The translations under genes were made by a program, and so were the position numbers. DNA of 64,000 nt from Deroplatys truncata (Eukaryota; Arthropoda; Insecta; Mantodea; Mantidae), in assembly GCA_030765065.1 (NCBI GenBank), contig CM060985.1, positions 7,750,001 through 7,814,000 of the forward strand. Direction: 5' to 3'. Positions 46,264-58,589 of this stretch are shown here, piece by piece (the stretch's first letter is position 1; the number at the start of each line of letters is the position of its first letter). Below the pieces are notes generated by a model. It saw only the letters and a list, made by a program, of their open reading frames with translations, was not told the origin of the DNA and ran no database searches.

Positions 46264-47120
46264 AAAATCTGATGTGTTACACTCACATGACTTTCTCTAC
46301 TCTTGTACAAACTATTTTTACAAACGCTTATTCTCCATATGCTTCATGTTAATGGAGATATCGAGATGTCAATCTTATTGGTAATTTTCATGTAGATGCA
46401 AGGGGAATATGGTAGGTTTTAAGCGATAGTCAAATATTTTAACGCTGATTGCTATGTGGCGCATTCCATTCTCTTTGCATGTCCAGGACATAAAAAAAAT
46501 GAATAACGAATTTGAGAAAAAGTATAAGTATTGGAAAATTTAAGGGAATAACAAGCAATATCTCGCAAACGGTTCACTCAACAAAAGAAATGTATATGAC
46601 ATAAATTGTGTATTTTAACGCGATCTACATTTTTCGTGTAGTAAAATTTTGTCTATCTCTTATGGTTTACCAGTTATGAAAAAGTCGTTCATAATGAAGA
46701 ATACTTTTGGAGACATTCCCAGAAAATTCGAGATATACATTTTATTTGTCATGACAATATCTTAAACATATGATATTTTAATCAAAATCGTTAGAGCCGT
46801 TTTAGAGAAAATTAAAATTTTCGAAAAATGTTCCATGTAAAGGGTAATCTGGGGTGGGGGGATTTTCTTGAAAACCTTCGTGTCGCATCTCTGAAAGATA
46901 CTGAACCTAAATACCAAGTTTGGTGTTTAACCGACTCTTCGTTTTTGAGTTATGCTGTTCACAGACACACAGACAGACACACACACGGACATGTTTCCAA
47001 AAATGCTTTTTTTGGATTCAGTGAGTCTCAAAACATGTATTTCCGGTGAAATCTCGGTATCGAAATTTTGGGTGGAATACAATACTTCCCCTACTTACTA
47101 TACGTAGTAGAGAAAGTAAA
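46264..47120 (+). repeat. Repeat family R, best-preserved copy
   Basis: About 857 bp from GTTACACTCACATGACTTTC to TATACGTAGTAGAGAAAGT. Landmarks in order: AGCGATAGTCAAATATTTTA, TAGTAAAATTTTGTCTATCTC, CCCAGAAAATTCGAGATATA, TTCCATGTAAAGGG, GGTGTTTAACCGACTCTT, CACAGACACACAGACAGACA, TATTTCCGGTGAAATCTCGG. No coding frame. ACTTTCTCTA occurs near both ends in opposite orientation. A reverse copy in the other arm is 58905-59537. Confidence 0.8.
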
Positions 47121-47410
47121 AATGCTGTGCAGATATTAATTTTAATTAGTGTAGACAAAAACTGTTCTGTAGTCTCGTATGAGTTGGCAGCCAGAGCTCT
47201 TACTCCTGAGCAATCGGATAAAAGAACATGGTAGTGATTCAGGTTCTTACAATTACAATGAAAGTAAGCCCTTACCTCATCACAACAGAGGTTGAAGATT
47301 TCCTTCTCCTGCATCTCTGGCAACTTGTCTTCAGTGCACTCCAGACCAGCTCCCAAACTAATTTCTCTTCTGATAGTTTCATGCACCTCTTCTCACATTT
47401 GGAGGTTTAA
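47121..47410 (-). other. Exon-like block, left arm (possible gene fragment)
   Basis: The minus strand has an open frame REISLGAGLECTEDKLPEMQ..., with GATGAG/GTAAGGGC, a good splice-donor match, at about 47270-47285. The right-arm partner (58590-58905) differs at only a few positions and by an in-frame 3-bp indel. Beyond the donor the frame stays open into HYHVLLSDCSGVRALAANSY. The amino-acid composition is mixed and unlike the AT-rich neighbours. I do not recognise the protein. It could be a captured or duplicated host exon. Confidence 0.4.
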
Positions 47411-49027
47411 CCTATATACTTTGAGATCTGGAGACCATACAAGCCATAATCCTGTTTTTAAAAGTTTTCTAAATAATCACTTTACTTGTACAGTGTAACA
47501 GTCTTGCTGAAAGTAACCAGACCAAGAATAAATATCAATCAGTTCACAAGTTAACGCATTCCGAACACCATACCCCAATTTTTTCATCTTAGTATTTCCT
47601 ACATTAAATCAAGTTTCTTTGAGCTTCAATACTACCTAACCTAAGTCAAAACATAGCCAAGTAGTTGAAACTGTGCTTCATTGGAGAAGTTTACCACATC
47701 TAGTTCTTAACATTTCTATAAAAACACTGATCATGTCTGGTTTAAATTTACAGAATTCTTTAGCTGAACTCATTCAAATCACAGTTTCCTTTGAAAACTG
47801 TCACAGAGGCATTTGAGGAGAATGTTTTAATTATTTTGTCTTAATTTCTCCTGCGTTAAGTACGCACTGCTTCACTTCTTATTGAGAATTGAACCATTTC
47901 CCACAGCTTCTCTGCTTGGAGCAGGCACACCTAGAATAATGAAATGTGTATTAAATAAAAAACACTGGTAACTAACATGTAAATACTAAAATCCCTTCAG
48001 AACTTGATGCAAACCCCTGGGGAATGAAGAAACAAGGTTTCAAGATGTGCTGCGGTATGCCAAGCACTTGTGTGTGTGTGTGTTATTGAATGTTTCTACT
48101 TTTATCAACATTACCTATTGAAAATATTTAATTGCAAATGAATTACTTAATATTTTCAAATAATTGTACTAACATTTTCAGCATCTTCTTTATATTCAAA
48201 ATTCTCCTAAAAATTAACTTTGGTACACATAGCATTTTGAATAATAAAATGTTGCTCGAGTGATTTTCTTCATATCCTTTGCCTGGCATTCTTGAATGCT
48301 GTCCAACCAAAGTACAATTTGGAATTCAATTGATTTTTCATGTTTGTGTTATGCTCTTTACTGACACACAAGTACACATAAATTTTTTTTCTAAAATGCA
48401 CTTCTGTATTAAAAATTCAGGAGACTTAAAACATGAATATTTGGTTAAATCTTGATATCAAATTTTTTGGCTTAAATGCTGTACTTCCTTCAACATAATT
48501 ATCTAACATTAGAAAAATATGATAACACATTATGAACTTTTGTGTTGTGTAAGATGACTTTTGTAGGTGCAAGATGAAATATTTTCAAGTAATCCCCCCA
48601 CCCACCTTAGTCCAAAGTACTTTATATGGGAAAAGTTTCTTAATTTTTTTTAAAAAATACTTAAATAAATGCTACTAACAATTTTGATCATCTCATAAAC
48701 TTGAGATATTAACATGATGAATAAAGCATATCTGTTAAGCGTTATGCAATTTGGAAACTATGAAACATATATATGTACTTATTTAAATTCAGCTGTTTTG
48801 TAGCATCAACCTTCTGAGATATTTGCTTTTATATCTTTAAATTATTCCACGTTATCAAATTGTTTTCTTGTGAGCTTGTAACTGGTATATCAGTTTACAA
48901 GTAGTTATTATGATATATACATATTAATGGTGATCAGCACCAAAAGGATAGGGAAATAACATTTCATATGAATAACTATGAAATAGTATTGAGAAGAAAA
49001 AGTCATGTGACTGTTGCACATCAGAAT

Positions 49028-50205
49028 TTGGGTCGAATTCATAGTTGTCACTTATTTCAACGAAGTCCTTAAGCAGCAATTTTCAATACACAGACCCTAC
49101 TCATTCAGGCGAATAAGGAAATGCTTATTCATATAAGGAAGCTCCAACATCCATTTATATGCAATATGTAGAGCCAATGGCATCTTGCATCAACTGCCTA
49201 CAACAGGGGTTAATGATAATAGCAATTTTGTGGAGTATATGGAATTTCATAACAAAATTGTACTATGCATTAATAACAAATTCACTTGAAATGCATAGAG
49301 ATGCTGAAATTAAGAAGTGATATTGGTTTACCAAACCACTGTTGTAATAATCTAATGCCTCTGCTAAACAACGTAACCTTAATAAACAGGATTACTTTAA
49401 AAGATAATGTATAGAATCTCAGTGCCATGACACTATCCATGTTTTCTGTTCAGATGCTTTCCCATTTATGTTGTCCAAAGTCCTTAGTTCCCTAGAAAAC
49501 GAGATTCTGCTGTACTTATCAAATCCTTAAAATAAAATGCAGAAATATTTCTGCAATAATTAAAGTACATCTCTGCAATGTTTTTCTTGATCAAATTGCC
49601 TATTTTGCATAATTACCGCCACTGCAATGGATCATTTAACAAGTCACATATCTTTACCACTAATTTGTAAATATACATTGGATTATCAAAATCTTGAACA
49701 GAGGTTTATTAATTTTGCATGTAAAACCACTGTTAAAGCCAAACATTGTAAGTTATTGGGTACTTTTGCTTCTCTGATTACTGCTAGATGGTGTAGTAAT
49801 TGCATTTGTGATTTGCATATACACAGGTGCATGTTGTAAATACTTCTAGCTACTGACACTTTAATAATCTTAATATCTCAGCACCAACTCTTTCTACTTG
49901 CTGAAATGTTTTCCCTTTGGCATGTTTTCGTCCTAAGTAAGGGAACTGTATAACTATTACTACAAACCCTTAACTAAATTTACAATCTACTTGATTTTAA
50001 ATGAAAGTTAACTAATCAATAAATGTACCATTTAAAACTCGCAAACTTCTGCCACATGTGCTTTGGAAATAAGTAAGCTTTTATGGCTGAGTATATTAGT
50101 ACCGTCTATGTATACCAAATGGTAATAAGCATTTCCTTATCACAAGGAATACTTATTGCTTAAGAATCTCCTTTTTACATAAGCAATGACTATGAATTCA
50201 AATCC
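49028..50205. mobile_element. Left-arm-only element with ~95-bp inverted ends
   Basis: The left end (TGGGTCGAATTCATAG...AATAAGGAAATGCTTATT, 49028-49130) is repeated inverted at 50115-50205 (AATAAGCATTTCCTTATC...CTATGAATTCAAATCC). The right arm of the giant repeat lacks the whole 1.18 kb at the matching place (about 55400-55420). No transposase is present and the target duplication is unclear; likely a non-autonomous DNA transposon. Confidence 0.65.
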
Positions 50206-50224
50206 TAAGTGCAAAATCAGTGTG

Positions 50225-50625
50225 GACTTACAGTAACATTGTATTGTCTGTTTACATCCTTCCCTATCCTCTCTCTGCACCTCTGTTAGCTGTAGATATA
50301 GCATTATGTATTATATGTGTATAATTGTATTATCCATTTACAACCCTCTCCCTTTTATAATAAAAATCCTTTTCCTATCCTCTCCCTGCACCTCTGTTAG
50401 CTGTAGATGTAGCATTATGTATTACTATATGTGTATAATTGTATTATCCATTTACAACCCCCTCCCTGCACCTCTGTTAGCTTAGATATAGTGTTATGTA
50501 TCCATTTATTGTGTAAATTTGTTATCCATTTATAGCCATCTTCCTTTTACAATAAAAAATCCCCTCCCTATCTTCTCCCTGCACTCTCCTTCGTGTACCC
50601 ATCATACGTTTTCATCATTGTGTTG
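50225..50625 (-). repeat. 114-bp minisatellite, left-arm copy
   Basis: Three to four units with CCTATCCTCTCCCTGCACCT, GTTAGCTGTAGATGTAG and ATTATCCATTTACAACCC. It is the reverse complement of the array at 54640-55330, with fewer and more diverged units. Confidence 0.85.
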
Positions 50626-51260
50626 TGTGTTTATTTCCCTCCCGCTTCCCTATGCCTCTATAAACTTTTGATGGACTGTTTGTTACATCTGCAATTTTTA
50701 GGGGGTGATTTCTAAAAGATGCAGAAAACAAAATACAGCGGAATCTCAGTGATGTCAGAACATCTTTAATGGACTTTAACTAACTCCCATGCAAGAAAAT
50801 AATTTTAATTGCCTTTGCAGTTTAAATAAAGGGTTTAATAATCACTTAATGTTGACAAAATTAATCAGATTACTTAAATGTTGTTCTAATGCTAAAATCT
50901 TCTGTCATTTACACTGAATATTATGTACCAAAATTTATCTGGCTTGATTGAAAGTGATTCCAAATACTTATTTTTAACCTAATTGCAGGGTGGGAAGGGA
51001 AGGCTGTTTACAGGTCTTTCTCATTCATTCAAACTAATTGTAATAGGAACGTGCCTTTACATCATTTAATGCTGAGCCCATCTTAAATTGTTCACGTTTC
51101 CCCATTCAATAAAAAATGTATGAATTCATTGTATTTTGAACTTCTTCAGAAATCCCCTCTAAAATAAAGGTAAAAATAAAAGACATATGTGGTAACACAT
51201 CATAAATAGCCAAATACTGCCATTTAACAGTGGCAACATACGGTAACTGGTTAAACACAC

Positions 51261-51469
51261 TAGAAGGCAGTGCAAGAATAACGAAACATAAAAATAAATT
51301 CCTGCACCATATGAACAGTCAAACAAAGATTAGTAAGTCATGGTAAGTAGCCAAACACAAAAAAAAATAGATTCCTACACCATATTTATAGCCAAACAAT
51401 AATTGGTACCACATGAATAGCCAAAAAAAAAAAAAAAAAACTTGCCCCACTTTAGATCAGGCACACTAG
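51261..51469. other. Left edge of the repeat centre
   Basis: Short, poorly ordered similarities to 53560-53690 in reverse orientation (CAAACAATAATTGG, ATAGCCAAACA), and a run of 18 A at 51424-51441. A CTAGAAGGCAG motif at about 51262 resembles the core of the 62-bp unit next to it. Confidence 0.5.
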
Positions 51470-53245
51470 ATGGCAGTACATAACCAAAAGGTTAGAAATT
51501 GCAGCCTCACTTTTGCCCAAGCACACTAGGCAGTACATGAAGAAAAAGGTTGGATAGTGTAGCCTTAGTTTTGGGCAATCACGCTAGATGGCAGTACAGT
51601 TCAAAAAAGGTTGGATAGTGTAGCCTTAGTTTTGAACAATCACGCTAGATGGCAGTACATGTCAAAAAGTTGGAGACTTAGTTTTGGGCAATCACATTAG
51701 ATGGCAGTACATGCCAAAAAAAGGTTAGATAGTGTAGCCTCAGTTTTGAGCAAGCACGCTAGATGGCAGTAAAGTTCAAAAAAGGTTGGATAGTGTAGCC
51801 TTAGTTTTGGGAAAGCACGCTAGATGGCAGTACATGTCAAAAAGGGTCAGATAGTGTAGCCTTAGTTTTGGGCAAGCACGCTAGATGGCAGTACAGTTCA
51901 AAAAGGTTGGATAGTGTAGCCTTAGTTTTGGGAAAGCACCCTAGATGGCAGTACAGTTCAAAAAAAGGTCAGATAGTGCAGCCTTAGTTTTGGACAAGCA
52001 CGCTAGATGGCAGTACAGTTCAAAAAAAGGTCAGATAGTGCAGCCTTAGTTTTGGACAAGCACGCTAGATGGCAGTACAGTTCAAAAAAAGGTTGGATAG
52101 TGTAGCCTTAGTTTTGGGAAAGCACGCTAGATGGCAGTACAGTTCAAAAAAAGGTTGGATAGTGTAGCCTTAGTTTTGGACAAGCACGCTAGATGGCAGT
52201 ACAGTTCAAAAAAAGGTTGGATAGTGTAGCCTTAGTTTTGGACAAGCACGCTAGATGGCAGTACAGTTCAAAAAAAGGTCGGATAGTGTAGCCTTAGTTT
52301 TGGGCAATCACGCTAGATGGCAGTACAGTTCAAAAAGGTTGGATAGTGTAGCCTTAGTTTTGGGCAAGCACCCTAGATGGCAGTACAGTTCAAAAAAAGG
52401 TCAGATAGTGCAGCCTTAGTTTTGGACAAGCACGCTAGATGGCAGTACAGTTCAAAAAAAAGGTTGGATAGTGTAGCCTTAGTTTTGGGCAATCACGCTA
52501 GATGGCAGTACAGTTCAAAAAGGTTGGATAGTGTAGCCTTAGTTTTGGGCAAGCACCCTAGATGGCAGTACAGTTCAAAAAAAGGTCAGATAGTGCAGCC
52601 TTAGTTTTGGACAAGCACGCTAGATGGCAGTACAGTTCAAAAAAAAGGTTGGATAGTGTAGCCTTAGTTTTGGGAAAGCACGCTAGATGGCAGTACAGTT
52701 CAAAAAAAGGTTGGATAGTGTAGCCTTAGTTTTGGACAAGCACGCTAGATGGCAGTACAGTTCAAAAAAAGGTCAGATAGTGCAGCCTTAGTTTTGGACA
52801 AGCACCCTAGATGGCAGTACAGTTCAAAAAAAGGTCAGATAGTGCAGCCTTAGTTTTGGACAAGCACGCTAGATGGCAGTACAGTTCAAAAAAAGGTCAG
52901 ATAGTGCAGCCTTAGTTTTGGACAAGCACGCTAGATGGCAGTACAGATCAAAAAAAGGTTGGATAGTGTAGCCTTAGTTTTGGGAAAGCACGCTAGATGG
53001 CAGTACATGTCAAAAAGGGTCAGATAGTGTAGCCTTAGTTTTGGGCAAGCACACTAGATGGCAGTACATGTCAAAAAAAAAAGGTTAGATAGTATAGCCT
53101 TAGTTTTGGGCAAGCACACTAGATGGCAGTACAGTTCAAAAAAGGTTGGATATTGTAACCTTAGGTTTGGGCAATCACACTAGATGGCAGTACATGACAA
53201 AAAAAAGTTAGAAATTGTTGCCCCAGCACACTAGATGGCATTACA
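51470..53245 (+). repeat. 62-bp minisatellite with CTCF-like motif
   Basis: About 27-28 direct units of 61-64 bp: GGTTGGATAGTGTAGCCTTA, GTTTTGGGCAAGCACGC, TAGATGGCAGTACAGTTC and an A run of variable length. Each unit holds CTAGATGGCAG, which fits all 11 positions of the core SYAGRKGGCRS of the animal CTCF motif. The outer units (for example 51465 and 53050) have CACACTAGATGGCAG, a closer match to the longer motif. It fills the centre of the giant inverted repeat. The short frame at 52377-52604 is a by-product. Confidence 0.93.
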
Positions 53246-53689
53246 TAAAAAATATAATTTTGACAGAAAAACACTACACTGAAGATATGTATATGCTGCA
53301 CCAATTCAGTCAAGCACACAAATATATAAAATGACATAAAGCAAACAACCAGTAACCATAGAATATTGTATAACTGAAACACCCAGTATATATAATGCTT
53401 TTGAAACATGTTATATACAGAGTAATTAAACTTTGTGTATTAAACAATTGAGGCATTGGAAATGTAAAATTGCTCATAAAAATGCAATTGAAGGCATCCT
53501 TTGGAACAGCCTGCACATATATCACACGCCACCAATAGTTTCACAATTTATCATCTACTGCAAGTCACTGATTAGCTAGTAATATGGTGCTGCCATCTAC
53601 TGTGTTTATTACTTACCATGTTGCCTCCAATAGCTGCACAATTTATCTTTTACCGCCATTTATTGTTTGGCTGTTTACCATATACTTCC
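53246..53689. other. Right edge of the repeat centre
   Basis: AT-rich DNA with no gene. A further motif, in the other orientation, GCTGCCATCTACTGTGT, lies at about 53589 and fits the same CTCF-like core. Frames of 71-82 codons on the minus strand are unsupported. Confidence 0.4.
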
Positions 53690-54639
53690 ACAACTTTTTG
53701 CTAATAATTAAGATTACCACATAATAGTACTTGTTGGTTATTTATGAAGTGTTGCCACATAATGACGGTTTGCTTCCAAAATGTTCAATTTTGAGTTTTC
53801 TACGCATCCTGGGCCAGAATCTAGTCACCTATCACTTCCAAAAAGTATCTAACTGATAAGTATAAAATGGGGGCTCAAACAATGATGCATCACAGTAACT
53901 ATGTGAAAACTAATATTACGGGTCGGTTCCAAATGTGGCTTAAAACACATAGAAAAGTTACAATTTTGTAAATGGATACATTTGGAACCAAGCCATTGAT
54001 ATCTTTTATTTTTACCTACAATATTTCAGAGGGGATTTCTGAAGAAAGAAAAAACTTGTATGAATGCGTTCACTTATTTTCATTTCTTGAATAGAAGCAT
54101 GAAGTATTTAAGATGGATTTAGCAGTACATAATTTAAAGGGACATTCCTATTAAAATTAGTTTCTCCGAATGAATGAGAAAGACCGTAAACTGCCCCCTC
54201 CCAATTAGATTAAAAATCAGTACCTATTCAGATTCACTTTCAATCTAGCCCAGATAAATTTAATGAACTTTCCTACATAAAATTTAGTCTAAATGACAAA
54301 AGGAATCAGATTACTTAATTGTGGTCCTGATGTAAAAAGTTGAAGTGATAATTCTAATTGCTTTTGCGGTCCAAATAAAGGGTTTAATAATTTTCTTGCA
54401 TGGGTGTTAATTAAATTCCATTAAAGATATTCTAACATCAGAGATGAAACAAGTTAATGACACAGATCAACTGAGATTCCACTGTATTTTGTTTTCTGCT
54501 CTAAAACACTGAATCTTTCAGAAATCACCCCTAAAAATTGCAGATGTAACTGCTTCGTCTACACTTACATTTTCATCATTGTATTGTGCGTTTATATACG
54601 TCCTGCTTACCTATACCTCTGTAAACTTACGATGGAGGG

Positions 54640-55335
54640 TGCAGGGAGAGGATAGGGAAGGGATTTTTATTATAAAAGGGAGAGGGTTGTAAATTGATAA
54701 TACAATTAACAAAATACATGGATACATAACACTACATCTACTACTTACAGAGCTGCAGGGAGAGGACGGGAGGGGATTTTTATTGTAAAATGCAGAGGGT
54801 TGTAAATAGATAACCCAATTAACAAAATACATGAATACATAACACTACATCTACAGCTAACAGAGAGGATAGGGAACAGATTTTTATTGTAAAAGGGAGA
54901 GGGTTGTAAATGGATAATACAATTAACAAAATACATGAATACATAACACTACGTCTACAGCTAACAGAGGTCCACAGAGAGGATAGGGAACAGACTTTTA
55001 TTGTAAAAGGGAGAGGGTTGTAAATGGATAATACAATTAACAAAATACATGAATACATAACACTATGTCTACAGCTAACAGAGGTCCAGGGAGAGGATAG
55101 AGAACAGATTTTTATTGTAAAAGGGAGAGGGTTGTAAATGGATAATAATTTAACAAAATACATGAATACATAACAGTACGTCTACAGCTAACAGAGGTCC
55201 ACAGAGAGGATAGGGAACAGATTTTTATTGTAAAAGGGAGAGGGTTGTAAATGGATAACACAATTGTGAACATATACTAATACATAACACTACATCTACA
55301 GCTTAGTGGTGCAGAGAGAAAATAGGGAAGGTACA
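54640..55335 (+). repeat. 114-bp minisatellite, right-arm copy
   Basis: About six units of 113-114 bp with GGGAGAGGGTTGTAAATGG, ATACAATTAACAAAATACATG, CATAACACTACGTCTACAG and AGAGAGGATAGGGAACAG. Unit starts at 54867, 54981, 55095 and 55208 give the period. The minus-strand frames at 54611-55163 are a consequence of the repeat and are not genes. Confidence 0.93.
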
Positions 55336-55749
55336 TTTAAGGGATGTAAACAGACAATACGATGGTATAGTAAGCCCATACTCATTTTCGTACCCTATGA
55401 TGTAATTATGAAGGTATTCTGATGTACAACAGTCACATGACTTTCTCTTACCAATACTATTTCATAGCTATTCATATGAAATGATATTTTCCTATCCTTT
55501 TTGTGCTGATCACCATTAATATGTATATGTCATAACAACTACTTATATATTGATGTGCCAGTTACAAGAAAACAATTTGATAGCACAGAATAATTTAAAC
55601 ATACAAAAGCAAATATTTCAGAAGGTTGATGCTACTAAACAGCTGGATTTAAATGAATATTTTAACATAAGCTTTATGCAATTTGGAAACTATGAAACAT
55701 AACAGGTATGCTTTATTCATCATGTTAATATCTCAAGCTTATGACATCA

Positions 55750-56085
55750 AATTTGGAAAGGTAGAATCATGCAACTGAAAAGTTCAATGCCATCGCCAGA
55801 ATTTGAACCACGGATCTCCCAGTTTCTGTCCCGTTGGTCTAACCACTGAGCTACCATAGCAACATACCGGCACGACACTAAATACCCCAGCTGATTTGCA
55901 TTTTTCCCAGTAAACGTCAAATTGTATTGAAATGGCATACCCCAATGGTGACATATAATGCTATAAGTGGTTTAAGTCCCAGGCTTTATAGTTTTGACCA
56001 CTACTAGGCAAATTAACAGAATTAATTGTTCTTCCATACAAGCCTTGTCCAACACACGCTTGTGTGGAAGAACAATTAAAAAATG
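55750..56085 (-). mobile_element. tRNA-like unit (SINE-C) with terminal hairpin, right arm only
   Basis: 55788-55860 on the minus strand is 73 nt long and tRNA-like: A box TAGCTCAGTGGT, B box GGTTCAAATTC, weakly pairing ends. Next to it, at 56022-56079, is a 22-bp inverted repeat. The left arm lacks this stretch at the matching place, between CTTGAGAT (about 48700) and the GATCAT block (about 48688). It may be one SINE or two neighbouring insertions. Confidence 0.55.
56022..56079. repeat. 22-bp hairpin
   Basis: TTAATTGTTCTTCCATACAAGC (arm 56022-56043) pairs with the inverted copy at 56058-56079, 21 of 22 bases, with a 14-base loop. Confidence 0.85.
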
Positions 56086-56401
56086 TTACTAAAAATGTTG
56101 ATCATGGAATTAAAGTATTTTTTTAAAAAAAACGAGGAAAATTTTCTCATATAAAGGCCTGTTTGGATTGAGGCAGGGGGGGGATTCCCCAAGAATCTTT
56201 CATCTTGAACCCATAAAAGTCATCTGGCACAACACAACACAAAAGGTCATTCTGTTTTATGTTATTTATCTAATGCTAGATAATTATGTTGAAGGAAGTA
56301 CAGCATTTGAGCCAAAAAATTTTATATCACGATTTAACCAGATATTCATTCATGCTTTTGAATTTTTAAAACAGAAGTGCATTTTAGAAAAATTTTATGA
56401 G

Positions 56402-57284
56402 TTACGCTCACATGACTTTCTCTACTCTTGTACAAACTATTTTTACAAACTCTTATTCTCCATCTATTTCATATTAATTGAGATAAACATCTGCGGAAAC
56501 GATCTTTTGAGAATTACATTTTACACATAGCGACCAGTTCTAAAAATATTTGACTATCGCTTAAGGCGTACTATGTTCCCCTTGTTTTGTAATTGCAAGG
56601 GCAATATAGAAATGCAGTAGCCTTTAAGCATCGACATATATCTTAATACCTGGTTGCTAGGTGCAGCACCATTCTCTTTGGCACACATTAATACTCTTTG
56701 CATTCCAAGACAAAAAAATGAATAATGAATTCCCATTTGAGAAAATAAGTATTGAAAAATTTAAGGGAATAACAAGCAATATCTGAAAATGGTTCACTCA
56801 ACAAAAAATATGTATATGACAAATTGTGTATTTTAATGTGATCTACAGTTTTTGTGTAGTAAAATTTTGTCTATCTCTTATGGTTTACCAGTTATGCAAA
56901 AGACATTCACAATGAAGAATACTTTTGGAGACATGCCCAGAAAATTCAAGATATATATTTTATTTGTCATGAAAATATCTTAAACATATGATATTTTAAT
57001 CAAAATGCTCCATGTAAAGGCTAATATGGGGTGGGGGGGATTTTCTTGAAAACCTTCGCGTCGCATCTCTGCAAGATTCTGAACCTAAATACCAAGTTTG
57101 GTGTTTATCCAACTGTTTGTTTCTGAGTTATGCTGTTCACAGACACACACACGGACATGTTTCCAAAAATGCTTTTTTTGGATTCAGGGGGTCTCAAAAC
57201 ATATATTTCCGGTGAAATCTCGGTATCGAATTTTTGGGTGGAATACAATACTTCCCCTACTTACTATACGTAATAGAGAAAGTA
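56402..57284 (+). repeat. Repeat family R copy with empty site in the other arm
   Basis: Starts GTTACGCTCACATGACTTTC and ends TATACGTAATAGAGAAAGT. The flank AAAATTTTATG is present on both sides. The left arm has the same flanks without the element (about 48395-48415: CATTTTAGAAAAAAAATTTATG in reverse complement), giving a filled/empty pair that sets the ends and shows that R is mobile. Confidence 0.8.
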
Positions 57285-58589
57285 AAAAATTTTATGTGTA
57301 CTTGTCTGTCAGTGAAGAGCATAACACAAACACGAATGCTGTCCAACTAAAGTAAAATTTGGAATTCAGTTAATTTTTCAAGAAAGCCAGACAAAGAATA
57401 TGAAGAAAATCACTCCAGCTCTTTTAGCTTTTGACAAAACTGCCTCAAATTATTTTCATAAAAACTTATATGTTGGGGATGTAAATATGTACAGGGTATA
57501 ACCGATACAGATTATGCTTTAAGATAATCCATCAGTAAATCTGGGGGATTCACCTTCTACATTCAATTTTTTTAGCTTACGGCACTGAGTTAAGCAAGGT
57601 GTTAAACTGAAGTCCATTTTTCTCAGTTCCCCATCCTGCTGCAACATTTTAATATTCAAAATGCTATGCATACCAAGTTACATTTTTAGGAGAACTGAAT
57701 ATAAAGAAGATGCTGAAAATTTTAGTACAATTATTTGAAAATATTAAGTAATGCATTTGCAATTAAATATTTTCCATAGGTAATGTTGGTAAAAGTAGAA
57801 ACATTCAATAACACTTATATAAGTGCTTGGCATACCGCAGCACATCTTGAAACCTTGTTTCTTCATTCCCTAGGGGTTTGCATCAAGTTCTGAAGGGATT
57901 TTAGTGTTTACATGTTAGTTACCAGTGTTTTTGATTTTATGTTTTAATAATGCCATGAGGTAACCTAACTACACATTTCATTGTTCTAGGTGTACCTGCT
58001 CCAAGCAGAGAAGCGGTTCGATTCTCAATAAGAAGTGAAGCAGTGCGTACTTACTCAGGAGAAAACATGACAAAATAATTAAAACATTCTCCTGAAACGT
58101 CTCTGCAACAATTTTCAAAGGAAACTGTGGTTTCAATGATTTTATTGTGGTAAGCTAACGGATTCTGAAAATTTAAACCATACATGATCAATCTTCTAGG
58201 AGTGTTAAGGATGATGAAATAATTGATCTAGATGTAGTAAAGTTCTCCAATGACGCACAGTTTCAATTACTTGGCTATGTTTTTACATAGGACAGGTTGT
58301 ATTGAAGCTCAAAGAAAATCCATTCAGTGCAGGAAATGCTATGATGAAAACATTGGGGGTTGGTTGGGCCAGTTAATTCATTCCTTTAACGTTCTGAATT
58401 TGTAGTATCTGTAAAGTATATTGGTCCCACTATAATGTATGCATTATCTTTTGAAATGATTGATATTTAATCTTGGTCTGGATATTTTCAGCAAGACTGT
58501 TACACTGTACATATAACCAAAGTCATTAAATTTCATTCAGAACATTTTTAAAAGTAGGGTTATGACTTGCATGGTCTCTACCTAGGTCG

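Larger units (their letters stand above)
43662..51260 (+). repeat. Left arm of giant inverted repeat
   Basis: Read in reverse complement, this arm matches 53690-64000 in the same order. Checked pairs: 43662-43850 with 63850-64000; 44160-44420 with 63090-63360; 45070-45830 with 60830-61690; 46190-47410 with 58590-60760 (the right arm has extra DNA); 47960-48260 with 57630-57960; 48590-48740 with 56060-56190; 48880-49020 with 55400-55560; 50220-50620 with 54620-55380; 50740-51260 with 53690-54490. The match at the left edge is limited only by the window, so the arm may start earlier. Similarity ranges from nearly identical to clearly diverged. Confidence 0.9.

Noticed and set aside
51470-53245. 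Regular direct repeats resembling a CRISPR array
   Set aside because: The units are head to tail with no unique spacers, and the setting is eukaryotic with no cas genes.
54611-55163. Minus-strand frames with repeated LLIVLSIYNPLPF-type residues
   Set aside because: They are translations of the 114-bp minisatellite.
55788-55860. A functional tRNA gene
   Set aside because: The acceptor ends pair poorly and the anticodon arm is irregular; it fits a SINE head better.
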